Source: Bacteroidales bacterium
GTDB taxonomy: Bacteria; Bacteroidota; Bacteroidia; Bacteroidales; UBA3824
NCBI GenBank assembly: GCA_017541145.1
Contig: JAFXZT010000085.1
Span: 1-40,919, forward strand
Reading direction: 5' to 3'
Length of the DNA: 40,919 nt
Below are positions 34,626-40,919 of this stretch, in pieces. Numbering within the stretch: position 1 is the first letter of the stretch; the number at the start of each line of letters is the position of its first letter. The notes under the pieces were generated by a model, which was given only the letters and a program-made list of their open reading frames with translations, had not been told where the DNA came from and ran no database searches. Both the position numbers and the translations under genes were made by a program.

Positions 34626-34674
34626 AAAGGTTCGTCAGTGTCGTGAGACACAAAGACGAACCTTTTGATTTTTT
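34626..34674 (+). terminator. Terminator of asnB and the nitrogen block
   Basis: AAAGGTTCGTC (34626-34636) pairs with GACGAACCTTT (34655-34665). An inner stem GTGTC/GACAC (34638-34651) extends it, and a T-rich run follows. Confidence 0.85.
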
Positions 34675-34705
34675 ATATTATTGGAAAGGTGGGCTGTGAA
34701 GAAAA

Positions 34706-35024
34706 AATTGATTGAAAAATCGAAACACGATAGAGTTTCTTGGAGTGTGGGAGAGTTTGCAAAATCCAAATTTTAACCGTGTGCAATTCGAGGTGGTTAA
34801 AACAGATGCGGAACTAAATTGTTTCGTAATGACACCTTCAAGGCAACATTCGCGACTATGCCTCAATAAGCCAACTTTGGATACTTGCCAACCTTGAAAG
34901 TTACAACGCAATTCTGATTCAGCAAAACATCGAACAAGGTCGCCGTCTTGAACTTCTCCGCCAAACTGCCTTAAAACAATTGAAGACGATTTCATCGTTC
35001 AATATTCCAATAAGCAATTTGTAA
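34706..35024 (+). pseudogene. KilA-N domain protein remnant (internal deletion, nonsense change)
   Basis: Two separate pieces of a KilA-N protein are readable. The first, from 34712, gives LKNRNTIEFLGVWESLQNPN, then FNRVQFEVVKTDAELNCFVM and TPS, which is the DNA-binding KilA-N start. The second, from 34845, gives NIRDYASISQLWILANLESY, then NAILIQQNIEQGRRLELLRQ and ends at the TAA 35022-35024, which is the usual C-terminus. They are in different frames and meet near 34840, so the middle of the gene (most of the protein) has been deleted. Just before LKNRN the expected Trp codon reads TGA (34709-34711), and there is another stop at 34697. KilA-N proteins are typical of phages and mobile islands in Bacteroidota. 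Identified by remembered family motifs; not checked by search. Confidence 0.7.
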
Positions 35025-35365
35025 TTAGAGGATTAGAAAATATTTATAAAAAAGTTGGAAAAAGTTTTTGTTGATATTAATATATTTTTATAAATTAGCG
35101 GCTGTTAAAGAGATAAAATTTAACTTTTTTCGGCGCGGAATCTTTGTCATCTTTGACAGAAATTTACCAGACTTCGGACAAAGACGACAATGTATTTCCG
35201 TGCTGTTTTTCACGTCTTATTATTTCATCATCAAACGTATTCTCAAAAATCATAGTAATTCGCCAATCTCAAAAATACACCAGAATAATTCGCAAAAATG
35301 CTAATTATTCAAAAATAATTATTACATTTGCCGCAATAAAACAATCGGACGTTCATCCAAGCATT
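35025..35365 (+). promoter_or_regulatory. Gap upstream of the HigA-like gene, with its promoter
   Basis: TACATTTG (35323-35330), followed by CC, is a good -7 box 36 bp before the ATG at 35366. In the rest of the gap I find no complete gene. No HigB/RelE-like toxin is recognisable on either strand; open frames here have no family motifs. Confidence 0.45.
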
Positions 35366-35734
35366 ATGAATGAGAAAAGTTATACCCCGTTTGTCGCCAC
35401 TCACCTCGGCGAAATGTTAAAAGACGAACTCAAAGAGCGCGGCATTACGCAGAAACAACTTGCTGAGCAAAACGGCATCAAACCGTCTGTCATTAGCGAA
35501 ACTGTCAACGGCAAACGTAGCGTGTCGCTTAATGTAGCCGTAGCCTTGGAGAAAGCACTCGGCATACCCGCCGACATTTGGATGAATATGCAAACTCAAT
35601 ATGACCTCGACACTGCAAAAATCGCTGAACGAGATTCGCAAAAGGAATCGGTCAATATTTTGATTCCAACACGTGACCACAATCTTCTCGCCGAACTTGT
35701 ACGCAAATTTGGATGGTCATTTGGTATGCAATGA
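35366..35734 (+). CDS. HigA-like XRE-family regulator, apparently without a toxin partner
   Basis: A 122-residue protein. Residues 1-20 (MNEKSYTPFVATHLGEMLKD) are the HigA-type opening, THLGEMLKDELKERG. The helix-turn-helix is at about 22-66: ITQKQLAEQNGIKPSVISET, VNGKRSVSLNVAVALEKALG, then IPADIWMNMQTQYDL, the hallmark end of the HigA antitoxin fold. HigA normally binds its own promoter and neutralises the HigB RNase encoded just upstream; here the upstream 340 bp holds no toxin. An open frame extends back to 35144, but that part is not family-like and lies upstream of the -7 box, so I use 35366. Role: orphan antitoxin or transcription regulator. Confidence 0.8.
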   Translation: MNEKSYTPFVATHLGEMLKDELKERGITQKQLAEQNGIKPSVISETVNGKRSVSLNVAVALEKALGIPADIWMNMQTQYDLDTAKIAERDSQKESVNILIPTRDHNLLAELVRKFGWSFGMQ

Positions 35735-35804
35735 GCGTATAATTACCAGCAGGCTCTGCGGGTATTTATACTTTCTGTCTTTTTCGGTGAGGCGGGTAAT
35801 TTTC

Positions 35805-37544
35805 TTACACCTCCTCACACTTTACCAATTCTGCACCTTTGAACATCATCACAATCTTGTGCAACGTAGTTCCTTCGGTCATATTCTTGACCTTTTTGTC
35901 GGCGGCGTAGATATTTAGTTGTGCGACAGCCTCTGAAAATTTGTCGGTTATGTCCTTGTCAGAAGAATCGGTTTTAGTATACTTGAACTCAATGATATAA
36001 CTGTGGCTTACATCGCTGACATGACGGTCGGGCATAAGGAAGATGTCGCAATAGCCGTGGCTCATCTCAATTTCGGGACACATCAAGTAATACGGCGCAA
36101 GGTTCAGATAAGCCATAAAATAGCCTTGGATGTTGCGCTCGCCTTCGATGGCGTTGCGGTTTGCTGACGCCTTGGTGTACGATGTTGCGATGTACGTTAG
36201 CATTTCCTTCCACTCGCCAAGTATCGCGGCATTGGCGAAATGAATCTCCAATTCTGAGATGTTGACTGCTGCTGCTTTCGGAAAACGACTTCGGATGTAG
36301 GTGTAAAACTGTTTGCGGATGTTGTTGTTTGGAATCCTGAGTTTCCACAACGCACCAAAACCGCCACAAACCGTCAACATTCCGTAATAGTACATCAGCG
36401 ACACAAAATTCTCGTCTTCGAGAATGTCAACCGCCGCAAAATGTGGCTTCACTCTGCCGAGCAACGATTCCTCTTCTACCGCTTTGTTTATGAAACTGTT
36501 GCGGTAGTCGTTGCCCTTCTCTTGCTCTATTTTCACAAGATGGTCGAGTTTTGTGTAGTCGATCATCGTGTTGGGCGCGGTCATATCGTCGGGAAATCTG
36601 CCCTCTTTCATATAACGGGTCAAGTAATACATCACCATCATACCGTTGTACATCGGCGACTCGTTGTCTTTGAAACTGTCATACGAAAAATAGTAGTTGT
36701 CGCACCACGGCTTGATTGTCGAAATTATAAAGTCGGTCTGTTGCTCCAAATCGCCCTTTATCATTCCCACAGTGTGATAGTATTTAATCATTTCCTTAAT
36801 ATCGACTTCCGAAAAACCAAGCATTTGATTCAATTCACGATTCTGCGACACATACGATGCAATGTTGAAACCGCTCGTGAGGTCGTCGAGCGTTACGGGC
36901 GACACGCCTGTCAGAAAAATTCTCTCGAAGTTGCCCTTGAACTTCTTGAAAAGGTCACGGTAGAAACCTTCTCCGTGAGTGATTGCCGCATAAACGTCTT
37001 TGCCGTGAAGCGAAAGGACTGTATTGGTGAAATTGTCGTACTCATCAACAATGAGGTAGAGCGGAATTCGTTTGAGCCGCGCCTGTTCCGTGATATATGT
37101 GAGTTTGTGCGAGGCTTTTGTATGTTTGGCGGTACATTCCACAAAATCACTGTCGTAGTATTTGGCATATTTATGCGCAAAGGTATCAAGCACGGAGCCG
37201 CAATATGCGTCAAAATTGTTTTCGAGTTTTTCTAATTTGCCCTCTACCTGCGAAAAATCCAACTTCAGGACCTGATAAAACGCCCTGCGCTCTGTCGGGT
37301 GTTCGTGAATCCAAAGTCCTGAAAATAGTTCGTCAAAACGGTCTTTGTTATTGATGTCATAATAAGCCTCCAACATACTGATAAACAAACTTTTGCCGAA
37401 TCTCCTTGGACGTCCGAAAAATACATAACTGTCGCCGCCTTCCAATGTGGCGATATATTGTGTTTTATCCACATAATAAAGGTTGTCTCGGCGTATGCGC
37501 TCAAAATCGTTGATGCCCGATGGCAAAAGTCTTATCTTTTCCAT
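35805..37544 (-). CDS. AAA-ATPase-like / PD-(D/E)XK nuclease protein
   Basis: A 579-residue protein of the family abundant in Bacteroidales and often present in many copies. The N-terminal AAA-ATPase-like domain (about 1-280) starts LLPSGINDFERIRRDNLYYV, then DKTQYIATLE. It has a P-loop-like FGRPRRFGKSLFISMLEAYY and Walker B-like LYLIVDEYDNFTNTVL. The C-terminal PD-(D/E)XK domain (about 475-560) has the motif GYCDIFLMPDRH followed by SYIIEFKYTK, giving D and E-x-K catalytic residues, then EAVAQLNIYAADKK. Function is not established; mobility or defence roles are proposed for relatives. It starts from its own promoter at 37572-37579 and sits beside the KilA-N remnant and HigA-like gene, an accessory setting. 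Confidence 0.88.
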   Translation of the reverse strand: MEKIRLLPSGINDFERIRRDNLYYVDKTQYIATLEGGDSYVFFGRPRRFGKSLFISMLEAYYDINNKDRFDELFSGLWIHEHPTERRAFYQVLKLDFSQVEGKLEKLENNFDAYCGSVLDTFAHKYAKYYDSDFVECTAKHTKASHKLTYITEQARLKRIPLYLIVDEYDNFTNTVLSLHGKDVYAAITHGEGFYRDLFKKFKGNFERIFLTGVSPVTLDDLTSGFNIASYVSQNRELNQMLGFSEVDIKEMIKYYHTVGMIKGDLEQQTDFIISTIKPWCDNYYFSYDSFKDNESPMYNGMMVMYYLTRYMKEGRFPDDMTAPNTMIDYTKLDHLVKIEQEKGNDYRNSFINKAVEEESLLGRVKPHFAAVDILEDENFVSLMYYYGMLTVCGGFGALWKLRIPNNNIRKQFYTYIRSRFPKAAAVNISELEIHFANAAILGEWKEMLTYIATSYTKASANRNAIEGERNIQGYFMAYLNLAPYYLMCPEIEMSHGYCDIFLMPDRHVSDVSHSYIIEFKYTKTDSSDKDITDKFSEAVAQLNIYAADKKVKNMTEGTTLHKIVMMFKGAELVKCEEV

Positions 37545-37571
37545 AATCTAAAACCGTTTTGGTGTTGGTTG

Positions 37572-37579
37572 CAAAGTTA
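37572..37579 (-). promoter_or_regulatory. -7 box for the AAA-ATPase/nuclease gene
   Basis: The minus strand reads TAACTTTG followed by C, 28 bp before the ATG at 37544. Confidence 0.5.
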
Positions 37580-37680
37580 GTTATTTTTTTGTAATTATTA
37601 TCACGGATTTAACAAAAATGGGCTGTAATTTAGGCGGTTCTTTTTTCAGAAGATTTGTATTGACAGTCAGTTCGTAACAA

Positions 37681-37724
37681 AAAAAATCTGCGGTAAAATT
37701 GTTTTGTTTACCGCAGATTTTTTT
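37681..37724 (-). terminator. Terminator of the outer-membrane barrel gene
   Basis: AAAAAATCTGCGGTAAA (37681-37697) pairs with TTTACCGCAGATTTTTT (from 37707). A T-run on both strands allows bidirectional action. It lies 23 bp past the minus-strand stop at 37747. Confidence 0.85.
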
Positions 37725-37746
37725 ATTGAAATATGTGATTGATTTT

Positions 37747-38325
37747 TTAGAACATGAATGCAACACCGATTTGGAAGAATGCAAAGTTGGTGAAAGCCAA
37801 TTCGCTGTATACTGCAATTCCGCCAAAATCATAACGCGCACCGGCAAATCCGAAACAGTCAAAACGAGAATCTGGAGTAGAATCAGAAGTGTTGCCGTTA
37901 TTGTCTTTGAATTTGTATTTGTCGCTTCTGTAACCGACAGAAAGTCCGGCGTATGTATCAAGATTTGTTACCCAAGTGTAGTGCAAAGCTCCGCGAGTAC
38001 CTATTCTCCAACGACCGTCTATTAATTTATATCCGCCGTCTTTTTTGCTGCCGCGACCAAAACCCATATATAATCCGCCGCTAACAGAACCGTGTTGATT
38101 GATTACGTTTCCTAAAAATGCGTAATCAAATGCTGCATTGAATGTTGGAACAGCAAAACCGTCGTACGTATAGTTATGGTATCTGTAGTCGCAGTTGCCC
38201 ATACCCAAACCCAAGTTGAGTGCAAATGAACCCTCTGATAATGCACATCCTTGCGCTTTTACGTTGTTGATACCCATAACGAATATCATCATCGCCATTG
38301 TGATAATTGTAAAAATTTTTTTCAT
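37747..38325 (-). CDS. Small outer-membrane beta-barrel protein
   Basis: A 192-residue exported protein. Signal peptide MKKIFTIITMAMMIFVMGIN with cleavage after NVKAQ. The rest alternates hydrophobic and polar residues in about eight strands: GSFALNLGLGMG, VSGGLYMGFGRGS, WRIGTRGALHYTWV, TYAGLSVGYRSDKYKF, FGFAGARYDF, AVYSELAFTNF and FFQIGVAFMF. The final Phe is the signal for barrel insertion by BamA. No ligand or enzyme motif is visible, so it is best called an outer-membrane-protein-like barrel. Its gene is divergent from the GH5 gene. Confidence 0.75.
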   Translation of the reverse strand: MKKIFTIITMAMMIFVMGINNVKAQGCALSEGSFALNLGLGMGNCDYRYHNYTYDGFAVPTFNAAFDYAFLGNVINQHGSVSGGLYMGFGRGSKKDGGYKLIDGRWRIGTRGALHYTWVTNLDTYAGLSVGYRSDKYKFKDNNGNTSDSTPDSRFDCFGFAGARYDFGGIAVYSELAFTNFAFFQIGVAFMF

Positions 38326-38358
38326 TATTTGTAAGATTATTTAATTTCTAATTCGGCG

Positions 38359-38366
38359 CAAAGATA
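38359..38366 (-). promoter_or_regulatory. -7 box for the barrel gene
   Basis: The minus strand reads TATCTTTG followed by C, 34 bp before the ATG at 38325. Confidence 0.5.
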
Positions 38367-38407
38367 CTTATAAAATTAATTTTTTTGATGTTTTTAGTGG
38401 TGATTTA

Positions 38408-38437
38408 TTTGTAAAAGATGTAAAAGTTGTATTTTTG
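38408..38437 (+). promoter_or_regulatory. Promoter for the GH5 gene
   Basis: TTTG (38408-38411), an 18-bp spacer and TATTTTTG (38430-38437) match the full Bacteroidota promoter, 41 bp before the ATG. Confidence 0.6.
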
Positions 38438-38477
38438 TTCCTCTATTTTTACACTAATTTACTAATTTATATTTTTA

Positions 38478-39635
38478 ATGAGAAAATTTTATTTATTTAT
38501 TTTGTATTTTGTTGTGACATTTCTTTGTTTTGAAAGTTGCAAGCAATGTACAAAAACTCAATCGGAAGATTCCAAGATGTATAATTTAGGTTTGGGTTGG
38601 AATCTGGGAAACTCGCTTGATTGTTACACCGACACTATTGCCGATGAAACTTCGTGGGGAAACAAACCTGTTACTAAAAGCTTGATTGACAGCGTAAAAA
38701 CTTGCGGTTTTCAATCTATAAGAATTCCCGTAACATGGAAAAATCATCTGTCAATGCCTGATTGTATGATTGATCCTCAATGGATGAACCGCGTTGCCGA
38801 AGTGGTTTCTTGGTGCGAACAAGCCGGTCTGAAAGTTATAATCAACCTCCATCATGATGGCGCCGATTCCAAATTTTGGCTCAATATCAAGCAGGCATCT
38901 GCATCTGAGGAAGCTGATTCGGTGATAAAACATCAGATTGAAACCGTTTGGAATCAAATTGCAACAAGGTTCAAAGATTGCGGTGATTTTTTGGTGTTTG
39001 AAGGTTTCAACGAGATTCATGACGGCGGTTGGGGCTGGGGCGCAAACCGTAGCGATTTCGGTAAACAATACCAGATTCTCAACTCTTGGAATCAACTTTT
39101 TGTTAATACAGTAAGAGCTACCGGTGGTTGCAATTCTTCGCGTTGGCTTGGTATTCCGGGATATGTTACAAATCCGGAGTTAACGATGCAATACCTTGAA
39201 CTTCCGAAAGATACGGTCAACAAACTTATGGTTGCTGTACATTTTTACGATCCGTTTGACTATACTTTGTTAAACAAATTTACTCAATGGGGTAAAGATG
39301 CCGATCCGAAAAAATGTGCAAAACACGGTGATGAAAATTCTATGGACAGTTTGTTTTTCAAGCTGAACGAAAAGTATGTAAAAAATAATATTCCGGTTTA
39401 TATCGGTGAATTCGGATGCGTTCATCGTGATAATTCTGAGGATGAAAAATTCCGAATTTACTATTTGTCAACGCTTTGTAAAACTGCGAAAAAATACAAT
39501 TTGTCGGCATTGTATTGGGACAACGGATATTCCGGGGCTGGAGAGGAGCAGTCCGGACTTTTTGACCGCAGCACCGGTGAGTTTTTCAATAATTCTCGCG
39601 AGGTTGTTAAAGCCATGATTGAGTCTTACAATTAG
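38478..39635 (+). CDS. Glycoside hydrolase family 5 endoglucanase, lipoprotein
   Basis: A 385-residue surface or periplasmic enzyme. Signal FYLFILYFVVTFLCFESC gives a lipobox with Cys21 followed by KQC. The GH5 TIM barrel fills the rest: LGLGWNLGNSLDCY, ETSWGNKPVTKSLIDSVKTC, GFQSIRIPVTW, INLHHDG, FEGFNEIHD (Glu of NE is the acid/base), VAVHFYDPFDYT and PVYIGEFGCV (Glu nucleophile), ending LYWDNGYSG. The motif set resembles subfamily GH5_4, which acts on beta-1,4-glucans such as cellulose, lichenan or xyloglucan. No carbohydrate-binding module is attached. A lone GH5 without SusC/SusD neighbours, convergent with a secreted esterase; joint action on plant polysaccharide is inferred. Confidence 0.92.
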   Translation: MRKFYLFILYFVVTFLCFESCKQCTKTQSEDSKMYNLGLGWNLGNSLDCYTDTIADETSWGNKPVTKSLIDSVKTCGFQSIRIPVTWKNHLSMPDCMIDPQWMNRVAEVVSWCEQAGLKVIINLHHDGADSKFWLNIKQASASEEADSVIKHQIETVWNQIATRFKDCGDFLVFEGFNEIHDGGWGWGANRSDFGKQYQILNSWNQLFVNTVRATGGCNSSRWLGIPGYVTNPELTMQYLELPKDTVNKLMVAVHFYDPFDYTLLNKFTQWGKDADPKKCAKHGDENSMDSLFFKLNEKYVKNNIPVYIGEFGCVHRDNSEDEKFRIYYLSTLCKTAKKYNLSALYWDNGYSGAGEEQSGLFDRSTGEFFNNSREVVKAMIESYN

Positions 39636-39639
39636 TTTT

Positions 39640-39727
39640 ACTCACGTTTTTTACAAGTATTTATGCGATGTAAAAAGTTGAAATCAAAATTGTTATAAAG
39701 AAAAATACTTGTAAAAAAAAGTTGAGT
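39640..39727. repeat. Long inverted repeat downstream of the GH5 gene
   Basis: TTTTTTACAAGTATTT (39647-39662) is perfectly repeated in inverted form at 39703-39718. Outer ACTCA/TGAGT (39640-39644 and 39723-39727) extends the arms. The 40-bp loop is AT-rich. Could be a first terminator, an RNA stabiliser or a tiny mobile remnant. Confidence 0.6.
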
Positions 39728-39738
39728 CAGTTACAAAA

Positions 39739-39788
39739 AAATCAGGGGTTAGCTGTAAAAAAAAACTAATCCCTGATTTCTTTTTTTT
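39739..39788. terminator. Terminator shared by the GH5 gene and the esterase
   Basis: AAATCAGGGGTTAG (39739-39752) pairs with CTAATCCCTGATTT (39766-39779) with one G-T pair, followed by eight T. It lies between convergent genes. Confidence 0.8.
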
Positions 39789-39803
39789 CTGAAAATTTAT
39801 TCC

Positions 39804-40700
39804 TTATTGTTTGTAATATTCCTTGGTGCTTTTGGCTTTTGTAGTATTCTGATTATCAGGATCCATGTATGTAAAATCGTTTCTCAAACGTTTGCCTTTT
39901 ATCACATAATTGTCAATAAAATTCATCACGTCGTTGATATTGCGTTCACAATAGAAATTTACTTCGTGTTGAAGTCCTTTGTAACGGTAGATGTAATACG
40001 GATATTCATATTTTTCAAAACGTTTTGCAAGTTTTGATGCACCGCTAAAACTCCATCTGAACAGATGTATTTGATTGTAAGTTACTATTTTATCGTCGGT
40101 TCCGTGAATAAACATCGTTGGAGCCGGATTGTGTTTGCGATATTTTACTAAACCTTTTTTCGAGAAAATCGCGCCGGAAAATGCAATTACGCCGCTGAAT
40201 CGGAATCCGTCGGGAACTATTTTGGAAAGCGGGAATCCGTTGTTGAGCTCATAATCGGCTTGCAAAACTGTAATTGCACCTGCCGACGAACCGCATGTTA
40301 CAATTCTGTCGGCGTTTACTCCTGTTTGGTTTTGATTGTTAATCAGCCAATTGGTTGCAGTCAATAAGTCTTCTGCCGCCATTTGTATCGATTTGTAAAT
40401 CATTTTCAAACCCTTGTCTTTGGAATCCTTGAGACCGAGGCGGTAATCGATGCATACTACATTGTAACCGTTGTTGTTCAGAATGTTGATAAACGGTAAA
40501 AAATGCGGATTGTTTCTTACGCCTTCCATAAATCCGCCGCCAAAAACGTAGATAAACAGCGGTTTGCGATTGTCGGGATTTTGTGATTTGTAAACGTCAA
40601 GATAGAGTTTTTGACCGTCTTTTTCCGAAAATTGAAATGTTTGTTGAGCATTTGCACCCAAAGTAATGAGTGTAAGTAGAATTAAAAATAATTTTTTCAT
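39804..40700 (-). CDS. Secreted alpha/beta-hydrolase esterase
   Basis: A 298-residue exported esterase or lipase of the carboxylesterase type. Signal peptide MKKLFLILLTLITLGANAQ. The oxyanion-hole segment is FIYVFGGGFMEGVRN, the nucleophile Ser is in VTCGSSAGAITVLQ, the acid Asp in FIHGTDDKIVTY, and the His in YKGLQHEVNFYCE, in the usual order. NPHFLPFINILNNNGYNVVC and IDYRLG fit the strand before the nucleophile elbow. Substrate is unknown; acetyl or feruloyl esters on plant polysaccharide would fit the neighbouring GH5 enzyme. It has its own promoter and shares a terminator with the GH5 gene. Confidence 0.88.
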   Translation of the reverse strand: MKKLFLILLTLITLGANAQQTFQFSEKDGQKLYLDVYKSQNPDNRKPLFIYVFGGGFMEGVRNNPHFLPFINILNNNGYNVVCIDYRLGLKDSKDKGLKMIYKSIQMAAEDLLTATNWLINNQNQTGVNADRIVTCGSSAGAITVLQADYELNNGFPLSKIVPDGFRFSGVIAFSGAIFSKKGLVKYRKHNPAPTMFIHGTDDKIVTYNQIHLFRWSFSGASKLAKRFEKYEYPYYIYRYKGLQHEVNFYCERNINDVMNFIDNYVIKGKRLRNDFTYMDPDNQNTTKAKSTKEYYKQ

Positions 40701-40745
40701 AGTTTTGTTTTTGATTTCTTTAGTTTGTGTTTTTTACATTTTGGG

Positions 40746-40753
40746 CAAAAGTA
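40746..40753 (-). promoter_or_regulatory. -7 box for the esterase gene
   Basis: The minus strand reads TACTTTTG followed by CCC, 46 bp before the ATG at 40700. Confidence 0.45.
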
Positions 40754-40779
40754 CTTAATTATGTAGAGAAATTATGTAT

Positions 40780-40856
40780 AAAAATTATTGGTGTCCGAGA
40801 AAAATAAAAAATCGAATAAAAATAGGGCTGCCATAATAGGCAGCCCGTTTTTTTTT
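40780..40856 (+). mobile_element. Possible insertion-sequence left end with terminator hairpin
   Basis: AAAAATTATTGGTGTCCGA (40780-40798) resembles the starts of the repeats at 16106 and 3906. It is followed by a strong hairpin, GGGCTGCC-ATAATA-GGCAGCCC (40825-40846), and nine T. A terminator close behind an element end and ahead of a transposase start is common in insertion sequences. The other end is outside the window. Confidence 0.35.
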
Positions 40857-40891
40857 GGTAACTTTCAGTTGCTAAACAAAAACATGTTACC

Positions 40892-40919
40892 ATGGGCAAA
40901 ATTACAAAATATTTCGGAC
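40892..40919 (+). CDS. Start of a putative IS4-type transposase (runs off window)
   Basis: Only MGKITKYFG is visible, 36 bp after the T-run of a terminator. MGK-x-T-x-x-F/G openings occur in Bacteroidota IS4-family (DUF4372-type) transposases, from memory. Nine residues cannot prove the family. An overlapping frame from 40884 is also open. Confidence 0.3.

Noticed and set aside
35158-35250. Minus-strand frame reading MIFENTFDDEIIRREKQHGN as a possible toxin opposite the HigA-like gene
   Set aside because: Only about 29 codons before a stop, no RelE/HigB motif and no clear promoter.
35068-35304. 78-codon plus-strand frame upstream of the HigA-like gene
   Set aside because: No family features; it ends before the HigA promoter and does not look like HigB.
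1-40919. rRNA, tRNA and known riboswitch classes
   Set aside because: No tRNA cloverleaf with CCA-type end, no rRNA sequence and no recognisable riboswitch core was seen in the intergenic gaps.

Overview
The window reads as a chromosomal segment of an AT-rich Bacteroidota, probably order Bacteroidales. The evidence is: a type IX secretion (T9SS) C-terminal sorting domain; many promoters with the Bacteroidota -7 box TAnnTTTG; AT-rich leaders without clear Shine-Dalgarno motifs; type III glutamine synthetase (GlnN); and a lifestyle set of surface lipoproteins, small beta-barrels, a GH5 cellulase and an esterase. No rRNA, tRNA or CRISPR array was recognised.

Layout. 1-3840: the start of a PD-(D/E)XK nuclease-family gene running off the left edge, a flavin-type split-barrel protein, an exported protein of unknown function, a CDF cation exporter and a YjbR-family protein. 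3841-16200: a three-gene surface cluster with a 3410-residue T9SS-exported LamG protein, a small lipoprotein that shares a domain with the giant, and an OmpA-family protein that can anchor to peptidoglycan. Related ~90-bp sequences flank the cluster. 16322-20554 (minus strand): SpoIIE-type phosphatase with TPRs, a TIM-barrel/methyltransferase fusion, and a VanW protein. 20787-24226: a secreted glycan-binding-like protein, an MgtC/SapB membrane protein, and a cytosolic papain-like + TerB-like protein with a long Asp/Glu repeat tail. 24600-34592: a nitrogen-assimilation block glnN-gltB-gltD-asnB. 34700-37544: an accessory patch with a decayed KilA-N gene, an orphan HigA-like regulator and an AAA-ATPase-like/PD-(D/E)XK protein. 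37747-40700: an outer-membrane barrel, a GH5 cellulase lipoprotein and a secreted esterase. At the right edge there is a possible insertion-sequence end with the first codons of a putative transposase.

How the genes fit together. GlnN makes glutamine from ammonium, GltBD turns glutamine plus 2-oxoglutarate into glutamate, and AsnB spends glutamine on asparagine. The two larger gaps in this block (glnN-gltB and gltD-asnB) both hold terminators whose arms can also pair in a competing way, so the block may be controlled by attenuation. The GH5 enzyme and the esterase converge on one terminator region and fit plant-polysaccharide use.

The best candidates for something undescribed are the giant/lipoprotein/OmpA cluster and the papain-TerB-acidic-tail protein. 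All functional statements are from reading the sequence and from family knowledge; no database search was run.
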